Source of the DNA: an uncultured Micrococcales bacterium
GTDB lineage: Bacteria; Actinomycetota; Actinomycetes; Actinomycetales; Microbacteriaceae
NCBI GenBank assembly: GCA_903820955.1
Contig: CAIJJH010000004.1
Coordinates: forward strand, 1 to 15,623
Reading direction: 5' to 3'
Length of the DNA stretch: 15,623 nucleotides
Under the pieces are notes generated by a model, which was not told the origin of the DNA, did not search any database, and was given only the letters and a program-made list of their open reading frames with translations. This document shows, piece after piece, positions 1 to 6,216 of this stretch (its first letter is position 1; every line of letters begins with the position of its first letter). A program made the translations under genes and the position numbers.

Positions 1-14
1 AGCCTGAGGGCTCG

Positions 15-41
15 CCTTCTGCTGTTTTCACAGGTAGAAGG
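15..41 (+). promoter_or_regulatory. Possible hairpin overlapping the obg Shine-Dalgarno
   Basis: In the 49 bases before obg, CCTTCT (15-20) can pair with AGAAGG (36-41), and CTG (22-24) can pair with CAG (31-33) closer to the loop. The AGAAGG arm is the 5' part of the strong Shine-Dalgarno AGAAGGAGG (36-44) that lies 5 nt before the obg ATG. If the stem forms, it would partly hide the ribosome binding site. It may instead be chance pairing, or a remnant of structure after the upstream gene, which in this synteny is usually rpmA. No upstream coding sequence can be assigned in so short a stretch. Confidence 0.3.
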
Positions 42-49
42 AGGTTTCG

Positions 50-1573
50 ATGATCACATTCGTTGATCAAGTGACTCTCCATGTGCGCGCCGGAAACGGT
101 GGCGATGGCTGCGCTTCTGTTAAGCGCGAAAAGTTCAAGCCACTGGCCGGCCCAGACGGTGCCGATGGCGGCAAGGGTGGCTCAATTACCTTGGTGGCTG
201 ACCCGAGCGTAACCACACTTCTCGACTATCACTTCCGCTCGTACCGAGCCGGTGGCGATGGCGCCGATGGCGCAGGCGACTTCAGAAACGGCGCTCACGG
301 CGAAGACCTAACTCTCCCTGTTCCGGTTGGCACAGTCGTAAAAACCCCGACCGGCAAGTTGATTGCCGACCTAGACGAAGCGGGCATGGAGCTCGTTGTC
401 GCCGAAGGTGGCCAGGGTGGTTTGGGCAACGCGGCTCTCGCGAGCTCGAAGCGCAAGGCGCCTGGTTTTGCTCTGCTCGGTGTTCCTGGTTGGGCTGGCG
501 AGGTCACTCTCGAACTCAAGACTGTCGCCGACGTAGCCCTCGTTGGCTACCCGAGCGCCGGCAAGTCGAGCCTTATCGCCGCGCTTTCGGCCGCGCGTCC
601 GAAGATTGCCGATTACCCTTTCACGACCCTGCACCCAAACCTCGGTGTAGTTGAGGCCGGCGACACTCGCTTCACGATCGCCGACGTACCAGGTCTTATC
701 GAAGGCGCCAGCAAGGGAAAGGGGCTCGGTCTCGAGTTCTTGCGCCACGTCGAACGTTGTGCCGCGCTATTGCACGTGATCGACTGCGCGACCCTAGAAC
801 CCGGCCGTGACCCAATCAGCGACCTCGACAAGATTCTTCACGAGCTAGACGAATACCAAGTTCCAGAGGGTCAGTTGCCTTTGACTCAGCGACCACAGTT
901 GATTGCGCTCAACAAGATCGACGTGCCAGACGGCAAAGAACTAGCCGACTTCGTCAAGGCTGATTTCGAGGAGCGGGGTTACCGAGTCTTCGAAATCTCT
1001 GCCGTGAGCCACGAGGGTCTTCGTGAACTCAACTTCGCGCTCGGCGCGCTGGTTTCGGATCACCGCAAGTCACTCGGTCAGGTGCCGCCTAAGCCTCGTA
1101 TTCAACTCATGCAAAAGAAGCGTGACGAAAACAACTTTGAAATTCGCCGCGAGATGTGGGGCGAACAGGCAATCTTTCGCGTCATCGGCGCCAAGCCCGA
1201 GCGCTGGGTTGCTCAAACCATGTTTGGAAACGAAGAAGCGGTTGGTTACCTTGGCGACCGCCTTGCCAAGATCGGCATCGAAGAGCAACTCTTCAAGGCT
1301 GGCGCTATTGCCGGCTCAACCGTGGTTATTGGCGCAAGCGATAACGCCGTGGTCTTCGACTGGGAGCCAACCATTGCCTCTGCAGGCGAGTTGATTGCTG
1401 GCCCTCGCGGCTACGATGCAAGACTAGACACGAACGACCGTCGCACCACAAGTGATCGTCGAGCAAGTTACAAAGAACGCATGGATGCCAAATCGGCTGC
1501 CCGCGCGGCCGACGAGGTCGAACGCAAGGCCGGAGTTTGGTCGGTGGAGTCCGAGCTTGAAGGCGGTGAGTAG
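50..1573 (+). CDS. obgE: GTPase Obg/CgtA
   Basis: Essential P-loop GTPase that acts in late 50S ribosomal subunit assembly and in growth and stress signalling. The glycine-rich Obg fold spans about residues 1-158. It is followed by a G domain with G1 GYPSAGKS (166-173), the G2 threonines in FTTLHPN (about 191-197), G3 DVPG (212-215), G4 NKID (288-291) and G5 SAVS (317-320). An OCT-type C-terminal domain covers about 360-440, as in most actinobacterial and Firmicute Obg proteins. A charged tail follows (about 455-507). At 507 aa it has the length expected for the actinobacterial form. The ATG is fixed by a strong Shine-Dalgarno, AGAAGGAGG, 5 nt upstream. The TAG stop is followed directly by the proB ATG, so the two genes are probably translated in tandem. 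Family assignment is secure. Confidence 0.97.
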   Translation: MITFVDQVTLHVRAGNGGDGCASVKREKFKPLAGPDGADGGKGGSITLVADPSVTTLLDYHFRSYRAGGDGADGAGDFRNGAHGEDLTLPVPVGTVVKTPTGKLIADLDEAGMELVVAEGGQGGLGNAALASSKRKAPGFALLGVPGWAGEVTLELKTVADVALVGYPSAGKSSLIAALSAARPKIADYPFTTLHPNLGVVEAGDTRFTIADVPGLIEGASKGKGLGLEFLRHVERCAALLHVIDCATLEPGRDPISDLDKILHELDEYQVPEGQLPLTQRPQLIALNKIDVPDGKELADFVKADFEERGYRVFEISAVSHEGLRELNFALGALVSDHRKSLGQVPPKPRIQLMQKKRDENNFEIRREMWGEQAIFRVIGAKPERWVAQTMFGNEEAVGYLGDRLAKIGIEEQLFKAGAIAGSTVVIGASDNAVVFDWEPTIASAGELIAGPRGYDARLDTNDRRTTSDRRASYKERMDAKSAARAADEVERKAGVWSVESELEGGE

Positions 1574-2353
1574 ATGATCGAGAACAGAAGTCAGTTGCCA
1601 CGCGCAAAGCGCATTGTGGTGAAGGTTGGTTCTTCTTCGATCAGCGGTGCCGGTTCGAAACTCGGCTCTCTCGTGGCTGCAATCGCGAAGTCTCACGGCT
1701 CGGGCACTGAAGTCATCTTGGTCACCTCTGGTGCAATCGCAACCGGTATGCCACTGCTAAACATCGAATCGAAGCCAGAAGACCTAGCCACGTCGCAAGC
1801 GCTGGCTTCGGTTGGTCAGAGCCGTCTTATCGCTCGCTACCAGTCAAGCCTCGACGGCTTCGGAATCATTGCCGGTCAGGTTCTGCTGACCGCCGACGAC
1901 CTCGAAGGTGAAGAAACCCGAGCAAATGCCAAACGTGCAATGGAGCGCTTACTTGAACTTCGCGTTCTGCCAATCGTGAACGAGAACGACACCGTGGCAA
2001 CCGCCGAGATTCGCTTCGGCGACAACGACAGACTCGCCGCGCTGGTTGCGATCCTTGTTGACGCCGAGGCTCTCATTCTCCTGAGCGACATCGATGCTCT
2101 TTACACCGCACCGCCTAGCACCGAGGGTGCCGTGGTGATCGACAGTGTCGACTTCGACGACGACCTTTCAGGCATCGTCATCGGCGGTTCTGATTCGGGC
2201 GTGGGCACCGGGGGGGCGATAACCAAGGTTTCGGCCGCCAAGCTCGCAAACTCCAAGGGGATCCCGGTGCTGCTAACCAGCGCCGATCTCGTTGTCGAAG
2301 CGCTTGCCGGTAACGACGTTGGCACCTGGTTTGAAAGTAAAGTTGGCTCATGA
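1574..2353 (+). CDS. proB: Glutamate 5-kinase, short form without PUA domain
   Basis: Phosphorylates glutamate to gamma-glutamyl phosphate, the first and normally proline-inhibited step of proline synthesis in the cytoplasm. It is an amino-acid-kinase fold with VVKVGSSSIS (15-24), VTSGAI (50-55), ASVGQSRLI (78-86), the substrate loop VNENDTVA (135-142), FGDNDRLA (148-155), SDIDALY (171-177) and the nucleotide-site segment GTGGAITK (211-218). It ends at 259 aa. E. coli ProB is about 367 aa and carries a C-terminal PUA domain, which is absent here, and the stop overlaps proA, so the short form looks natural. The usual Met after GTGG is Ala. The ATG abuts the obg stop; GGCGGTGAG just upstream may act as a Shine-Dalgarno. 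Its product passes directly to ProA, encoded next. Confidence 0.95.
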   Translation: MIENRSQLPRAKRIVVKVGSSSISGAGSKLGSLVAAIAKSHGSGTEVILVTSGAIATGMPLLNIESKPEDLATSQALASVGQSRLIARYQSSLDGFGIIAGQVLLTADDLEGEETRANAKRAMERLLELRVLPIVNENDTVATAEIRFGDNDRLAALVAILVDAEALILLSDIDALYTAPPSTEGAVVIDSVDFDDDLSGIVIGGSDSGVGTGGAITKVSAAKLANSKGIPVLLTSADLVVEALAGNDVGTWFESKVGS

Positions 2354-3597
2354 CCACCGCAACCGACAAGCTTCGCTTAGCCAAGGCGGCTTCTGGCGCG
2401 CTCGGTCAGGCAAACACACTCCTTAAGAATGAGGCGCTGCACTCGATCGCTCGACTTTTGCCGGCAAGAGCCGACCAAATAATCGCCGCAAATCGCAAAG
2501 ACCTCGAACGCGGCATCGCCGAGGGCTTGAGTTCGGGGCTTCAGGACCGCTTGAGTCTCGACGAAACTCGAATCCTGGCCCTCGCCGCCGCCGTAAACCA
2601 GATCGCAAACCTGCCAGATCCAGTTGGCCAGGTGGTAAGAGGTTCAACCCTGCCAAACGGGTTGGTTATATCTCAGACACGAGTGCCTTTCGGCGTTGTC
2701 GGTGCAATCTATGAAGCTCGCCCGAACGTGACCATCGACATCGCGGCTCTCGCCATCAAGTCTGGCAACGCCGTGGTTCTGCGCGGCGGAACCGCAGCCG
2801 AGAACACCAACCTCGTCTTGGTATCTGTTCTTCAGGAGGCACTAGCCTCGGTTGGATTACCAGCGGATGCCGTGCAAACCGTCGACGACTTTGGTCGCCA
2901 AGGTGCGGTTGAGATGATGCAGGCCCGTGGAATCGTCGACGTTTTGATCCCGAGAGGGAGCGCTTCCCTAATCAAAGCGGTGGTTGCCGAATCGAAGGTT
3001 CCGGTCATCGAGACCGGAGACGGCGTAGTCCACATTTTCTTAGACGAGACCGCTAGCACCGACTGGTCGGTAAAGATCGTGCACAATTCGAAGACTCAGC
3101 GCCCGTCGGTCTGCAACGCGCTAGAAACCCTGCTGGTCCACGAGGCCGCCGCGGAACGACTTTTGCCGGTTGTTTTGCAAAAACTTGTCGACTCCGGTGT
3201 CACGATTCACGGCTGCGAAGCCACTCGCGAAATCTTTCCTGCTGCTGTCCCAGCGACTGAAGAAGACTGGTCAACCGAGTATTACTCCCTCGATCTAGCC
3301 GTGAAGGTCGTCGCCGACCTAGACGCCGCGCTGGCTCACATTGCCAAGTATTCGACTCATCACACCGAGTCGATAATCACGGAAGACGTTGCCAACGCCG
3401 AGCGCTTTTTGGCAGAAGTGGATTCGGCGGTTGTCATGGTGAACTCGGCAACTCGCTTCACTGACGGCAGTGAATTCGGTTTTGGCGCAGAGGTTGGAAT
3501 CTCGACTCAGAAGCTTCACGCCCGCGGACCAATGGGTCTTCAAGAACTAACCAGTACGAAATGGATCGTCAGAGGCGCTGGTCAAACCCGCGCCTAG
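2350..3597 (+). CDS. proA: Gamma-glutamyl phosphate reductase
   Basis: NADPH-dependent reductase that converts gamma-glutamyl phosphate to glutamate-5-semialdehyde, which cyclises on the way to proline. The fold is of the aldehyde-dehydrogenase superfamily. Visible ProA signatures are VPFGVVGAIYEARPNVT (near residues 112-128), the cofactor region SGNAVVLRGG, and the catalytic cysteine in SVCNALE (Cys255). The C-terminal segment FGFGAEVGISTQKLHARGPMGL is typical of ProA. The 415-aa length is normal for the family. Its ATG overlaps the proB stop as ATGA, the classic arrangement for a translationally coupled ProB-ProA pair handling a labile intermediate. A strong hairpin covers the last codons and the stop. 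Confidence 0.97.
   Translation: MTTATDKLRLAKAASGALGQANTLLKNEALHSIARLLPARADQIIAANRKDLERGIAEGLSSGLQDRLSLDETRILALAAAVNQIANLPDPVGQVVRGSTLPNGLVISQTRVPFGVVGAIYEARPNVTIDIAALAIKSGNAVVLRGGTAAENTNLVLVSVLQEALASVGLPADAVQTVDDFGRQGAVEMMQARGIVDVLIPRGSASLIKAVVAESKVPVIETGDGVVHIFLDETASTDWSVKIVHNSKTQRPSVCNALETLLVHEAAAERLLPVVLQKLVDSGVTIHGCEATREIFPAAVPATEEDWSTEYYSLDLAVKVVADLDAALAHIAKYSTHHTESIITEDVANAERFLAEVDSAVVMVNSATRFTDGSEFGFGAEVGISTQKLHARGPMGLQELTSTKWIVRGAGQTRA
3573..3595 (+). other. Hairpin over the proA stop codon
   Basis: AGGCGC (3573-3578) is a perfect inverted repeat of GCGCCT (3590-3595). Inside it, GGT (3580-3582) can pair with ACC (3586-3588) across a single T/C mismatch, leaving a CAA loop. The stem includes the last proA codons and the first base of its TAG. 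No T-run follows, so it is not a standard intrinsic terminator. It could be a 3' stability element or an mRNA processing boundary between proBA and the downstream genes. The arms are coding sequence, so chance or codon constraint cannot be excluded. Confidence 0.4.
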
Positions 3598-3624
3598 GCT
3601 ATTCTTGAAGCAACAAGGAGAACA

Positions 3625-3798
3625 ATGACACGAATTCTCGCTACCGAGGCCGCCTCAATCTACCCGTTCCCTACGGTCGTTTTCGGCCTGATTGCCTTCA
3701 CTGTTTTCATGCTCTTGGGTCTGGTCACCTGGTCGTTCCGTGACGTTGCAAATCGTCACGACCACAAAGACACCAAAGACAACAAGGGTCACCACTAA
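3625..3798 (+). CDS. Small single-pass membrane protein, 57 aa
   Basis: Uncharacterised. It has one hydrophobic segment (about residues 13-37, rich in V, F, L, I and G), then WSFRDVANRHD and a very polar tail of His, Asp and Lys ending KGHH. The ATG has a good Shine-Dalgarno, AAGGAG, 5 nt upstream. The gene sits 27 bp after proA and in the gap before nadD, same strand. The RDVANRH stretch after a transmembrane helix resembles small proteins I recall from this position in other Actinobacteria, which suggests a conserved gene rather than a random ORF. The Arg-rich side after the helix suggests that the C-terminal tail is cytoplasmic. The His/Asp tail could bind metal, but that is speculation. 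No function can be assigned. Confidence 0.75.
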   Translation: MTRILATEAASIYPFPTVVFGLIAFTVFMLLGLVTWSFRDVANRHDHKDTKDNKGHH

Positions 3799-3812
3799 AC
3801 CGCTCTGGCGGT
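3799..3812 (+). promoter_or_regulatory. Short hairpin before nadD covering its only SD-like bases
   Basis: ACCGC (3799-3803) pairs perfectly with GCGGT (3808-3812) across a TCTG loop and is followed by AATTTTCG and then the nadD ATG at 3821. The only Shine-Dalgarno-like stretch before nadD, GGCGG (3807-3811), is within the loop and 3' arm. The element could reduce nadD initiation or act as a weak terminator with a short T-run. The stem is only five base pairs, so this is tentative. Confidence 0.35.
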
Positions 3813-3820
3813 AATTTTCG

Positions 3821-4411
3821 ATGAGCAAATTTCGCCTTGGGGTTATGGGTGGCACCTTTGACCCTATTCACCACGGCCACTTGGTTGCCGCGAGCGAGGT
3901 TTCGTCGGTTTTCAAACTTGACGAAGTCATCTTCGTCCCAACCGGTGAACCTTGGCAAAAGGGCAAGGTCACCGAAGGTGAACACCGTTACCTCATGTCG
4001 GTTATCGCAACCGCAGCCAACCCTAGCTTCACTGTCAGTCGAGTCGATATCGACCGCGAGGGCCCAACTTACACAATCGATACCTTGCGCGACATCAAGG
4101 CCGCCTACCCAGACGCCGAACTCTTCTTCATAACCGGCGCCGACGCAGTCGCGCAGATCCTGGCTTGGAAGGACATCGACAAGATTTGGGAACTCGCTCA
4201 CTTCATTGCGGTTAGCCGGCCAGGTCACAAACTTGTGATCCCAGACTCGCCTAGCGGAGCTATAGAGACACTCGTGATTCCTGCGCTTTCGATCAGCAGC
4301 ACCGACGTGCGCCAGCGAGTTGCTACTGGCAAGCCGGTTTGGTACCTGGTGCCCGATGGCGTGGTTCAGTACATCGCAAAACATGAGCTTTATTCGGCGG
4401 TGGGCAAATGA
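3821..4411 (+). CDS. nadD: Nicotinate-nucleotide adenylyltransferase
   Basis: Transfers AMP from ATP to nicotinate mononucleotide to form deamido-NAD, the near-final step of NAD synthesis. It has the nucleotidyltransferase alpha/beta phosphodiesterase fold with the signature [11 protein letters not shown] (10-20), the substrate-binding GADAV (106-110) and the ATP-binding ISSTDVR (158-164). The 196-aa length is normal. The ATG at 3821 places the GGTFDP motif at the expected position about ten residues in; the later in-frame Met9 would cut into the first strand. A clear Shine-Dalgarno is lacking, and a small hairpin precedes the gene. The stop overlaps the next ATG as ATGA. Confidence 0.95.
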   Translation: MSKFRLGVMGGTFDPIHHGHLVAASEVSSVFKLDEVIFVPTGEPWQKGKVTEGEHRYLMSVIATAANPSFTVSRVDIDREGPTYTIDTLRDIKAAYPDAELFFITGADAVAQILAWKDIDKIWELAHFIAVSRPGHKLVIPDSPSGAIETLVIPALSISSTDVRQRVATGKPVWYLVPDGVVQYIAKHELYSAVGK

Positions 4412-5019
4412 GCCGCGACGAGGATTACGAGCTTTGGCTCGCTATGAACGAAGGCGTGGTTTCGGAACCCGCCGTGATTGAAGAGGTCGCTGCTCTAGAG
4501 GCCGTCGTTCCGTCATCGTTCGAGGAGATTTTTCAAAACACCGTCGATCAAGAAGAACTCGAAGAGGAGTTGACCGCCGGCGAAGAAGAATCGCAGCCGG
4601 TGGAGTTTGAGATTTCACCGAGCCTGGTTCGCGAACCCCAAACTAACTCGATCACCGTTGTACCCGGCGACCCCCTTACTGCAGGTTCGATATTCACGGA
4701 CACCGGCGAGATTGTCCTCACCGGTTCAATCGAAATCCCGCTTCAACCGACCACCGGAAGCATCACCATCGTTCAGGTGCCCGATGACAACGCGGCCGAT
4801 GATTCAATCTCGGAAGACTTCACCGGCAACTATGTCTCGGCGATTGCACCAATCCGCGCTAGCGGCGTCATGAATTCTCGCGCGCGCGAAAGCGTGATGC
4901 CAATCAAGAAGCGACGTGGCGAGTCGCAAACCGTTCTCCTGGCCTTCACCTCAGTTTTGATGGTGACAGTCGGGGCGTTAGTCATCGCAGCCTATTGGCT
5001 CGGTGTAATCAAGTTCTAA
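4408..5019 (+). CDS. Acidic tail-anchored membrane protein, unknown function
   Basis: Not a family of known function. The 203-aa protein has a strongly acidic, probably disordered N-terminal half with runs such as [15 protein letters not shown] (49-63). A central stretch (about 92-122) carries repeated short units [14 protein letters not shown] and TTGSI. A basic patch KKRR (167-170) precedes one hydrophobic helix (about 174-200), and the protein ends at KF. The basic residues before the helix suggest a cytoplasmic N-terminal part anchored by its C-terminus. The ATG overlaps the nadD stop as ATGA, so it is likely translationally coupled to nadD, and rsfS follows after 11 bp. I recall hypothetical proteins with a TGEI..TGSI motif at this locus in related Actinobacteria, which would make it conserved here, but I could not verify this. 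Confidence 0.8.
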   Translation: MSRDEDYELWLAMNEGVVSEPAVIEEVAALEAVVPSSFEEIFQNTVDQEELEEELTAGEEESQPVEFEISPSLVREPQTNSITVVPGDPLTAGSIFTDTGEIVLTGSIEIPLQPTTGSITIVQVPDDNAADDSISEDFTGNYVSAIAPIRASGVMNSRARESVMPIKKRRGESQTVLLAFTSVLMVTVGALVIAAYWLGVIKF

Positions 5020-5030
5020 TTAGGGAATCA

Positions 5031-5396
5031 ATGACCGCATCAAAACAGGCCATCAAGCTCGCCAATATTGCCGCAAGCGCTGCATCTGACAAGATTGCCG
5101 AGAACATCGTTGGCTTTGATGTAACCTCGATCACGCCGTTAAACGACGTCTGTGTGCTGGTTTCCGGTAGAACCGAACGCCAGGTAGCCGGTATTGCCGA
5201 CGGCGTTGAAGAAAAGTTTCTAGAAATCGGTGTGAAGGCCCTGCGTCGCGAGGGTAAGTCGCTCGCTCGTTGGATCCTGCTCGATTTCGGCGATGTCGTC
5301 GTCCACGTGATGCACGAAGAAGAGCGCGTTTACTACACCCTCGAGCGAATCTACGGAGACTGCCCGGTGGTCAAACTCGAAGCCGCAGTGGCCTAG
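5031..5396 (+). CDS. rsfS: Ribosome silencing factor RsfS
   Basis: RsfS (YbeB, Iojap family) binds ribosomal protein uL14 on the 50S subunit and blocks joining with 30S, which lowers translation in poor nutrient conditions. The protein is 121 aa, usual for the family. The conserved core is visible near the end: ARWILLDFGDVVVHVMHEEE, then an aromatic YYTLERIYGDCP segment. The ATG at 5031 is chosen because MTASKQAIKLANIAA aligns with typical RsfS N-termini and AGGGA (5022-5026) lies 4 nt upstream. A TTG further upstream in frame would add 12 residues inside the preceding gene. The nadD-orf203-rsfS-tRNA-Ala order is consistent with Actinobacteria. Confidence 0.94.
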   Translation: MTASKQAIKLANIAASAASDKIAENIVGFDVTSITPLNDVCVLVSGRTERQVAGIADGVEEKFLEIGVKALRREGKSLARWILLDFGDVVVHVMHEEERVYYTLERIYGDCPVVKLEAAVA

Positions 5397-5405
5397 GTTT
5401 TGTAG

Positions 5406-5411
5406 TAATCT
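5406..5411 (+). promoter_or_regulatory. Candidate -10 box for tRNA-Ala
   Basis: TAATCT, about 25 bases upstream of the mature tRNA 5' end, fits the TANNNT -10 pattern and would give a primary transcript with a leader of roughly 18 nt. No convincing -35 hexamer is visible at 16-18 bp spacing. The tRNA may therefore depend partly on read-through from rsfS. Confidence 0.3.
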
Positions 5412-5435
5412 AGACAAGTTGCTTAGGCGACGAAC

Positions 5436-5511
5436 GGGCCTGTGGCGCAGCTGGTAGCGCACCTGCATGGCATGCAGGGGGTCAGGGGTTCAAATCCCCT
5501 CAGGTCCACCA
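5436..5511 (+). tRNA. tRNA-Ala (anticodon GGC)
   Basis: A full cloverleaf can be drawn. The acceptor GGGCCTG (5436-5442) pairs with CAGGTCC (5501-5507), including a G-U pair at position 3:70, the main identity element for alanyl-tRNA synthetase. The D arm is GCGC/GCGC with an AGCTGGTA loop. The anticodon stem is CCTGC/GCAGG with loop ATGGCAT, so the anticodon GGC reads GCC and GCU. The T arm is AGGGG/CCCCT with loop TTCAAAT. The discriminator is A (5508) and the 3' CCA (5509-5511) is encoded. It lies 39 bp after rsfS and is followed by a strong terminator. Confidence 0.97.
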
Positions 5512-5521
5512 AAAACGAAGG

Positions 5522-5544
5522 CCTCCCCAAGTGGGAGGTTTTTT
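5522..5544 (+). terminator. Intrinsic terminator after tRNA-Ala
   Basis: CCTCCC (5522-5527) pairs with GGGAGG (5533-5538) across a five-base loop, directly followed by six T residues (5539-5544). This is a textbook Rho-independent terminator. It closes the obg-to-tRNA train and insulates deoC, whose own start signal lies immediately downstream. Confidence 0.88.
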
Positions 5545-5553
5545 GGTTTCACT

Positions 5554-5566
5554 TAGACTTCAAACA
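5554..5566 (+). promoter_or_regulatory. -10 box for a leaderless deoC transcript
   Basis: TAGACT (5554-5559) fits TANNNT and is followed by exactly six bases before the A of the deoC ATG (5566), so transcription is predicted to begin at the start codon. There is no Shine-Dalgarno near the ATG, and the promoter sits just past the tRNA terminator. No good -35 is seen because that position falls in the terminator stem. Leaderless genes are common in Actinobacteria. Confidence 0.6.
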
Positions 5567-6216
5567 TGAACCTAGCCTCGCTAATCGACCATTCGGTGCT
5601 AAAGCCGACCTCAACCGTTCAAGACGTCAAGGACGGCGCTGCGATAGCGCTCAAGTACCAAACCGCCGCTTACTGCATTCGACCCAGCGACGTTCCTCTA
5701 GCCGCGAAGCTTCTTGCCGGCTCCGACGTCAAGGTCTGCACCGTGATCGGGTTTCCACACGGCACGACAGACACCACATCAAAGGCCTGCGAGGCGGCTG
5801 AGGCTGTTCGAAATGGTGCTCACGAGGTCGACATGGTGATCAACATCGGCTGGATGCTTTCTGGAGACCTAGTCGCCGTAGAGGACGACATCCGTCAGGT
5901 CGTAAGCGCTGCCCGTGCGGTAAACGACACCACCTGCGTGAAGGTGATTCTTGAGACTGCGTATCTAAGCAAAGAGCAGATTGTGAAGGGTTGCGAGCTG
6001 TCTGAGTCGGCCGGAGCCGACTTTGTTAAAACCTCGACTGGTTTCGCACCCGAGGGTGCAACGGTTGAGAACATCGCACTCATGCGAGCCACCGTTGGTG
6101 ATCGTCTTGGAGTTAAGGCTTCTGGTGGCATTCGCACCCTGGAGCAGGTTGAGGCTCTAGTGGCCGCGGGCGCCAGCCGAGTCGGGCTTTCGGGCACCGC
6201 CGAGATTCTAGGCTGA
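5566..6216 (+). CDS. deoC: Deoxyribose-phosphate aldolase
   Basis: Class I aldolase that cleaves 2-deoxyribose 5-phosphate to glyceraldehyde 3-phosphate and acetaldehyde, feeding deoxynucleoside carbon into glycolysis. The TIM-barrel signatures are KVCTVIGFPHG (56-66), EVDMVINIG (87-95, with the catalytic Asp89), the Schiff-base lysine in GADFVKTSTGF (Lys155), the second active-site lysine in VKASGGIR (Lys184) and the phosphate-binding C-terminal SRVGLSG. The 216-aa length is normal. The ATG lacks a Shine-Dalgarno and is probably the transcription start. No other nucleoside catabolism gene is nearby. The 3' end overlaps dnaE2 tail-to-tail by 9 bp. Confidence 0.95.
   Translation: MNLASLIDHSVLKPTSTVQDVKDGAAIALKYQTAAYCIRPSDVPLAAKLLAGSDVKVCTVIGFPHGTTDTTSKACEAAEAVRNGAHEVDMVINIGWMLSGDLVAVEDDIRQVVSAARAVNDTTCVKVILETAYLSKEQIVKGCELSESAGADFVKTSTGFAPEGATVENIALMRATVGDRLGVKASGGIRTLEQVEALVAAGASRVGLSGTAEILG

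Noticed and set aside
3725-4384. 219-codon open frame antisense to orf57 and nadD
   Set aside because: It is opposite well-conserved nadD motifs, has no SD or recognisable domain, and fits a codon-bias shadow.
4995-5030. TTG extension of rsfS by 12 residues
   Set aside because: It lies in the end of the preceding gene and has no family likeness; ATG 5031 fits RsfS N-termini.
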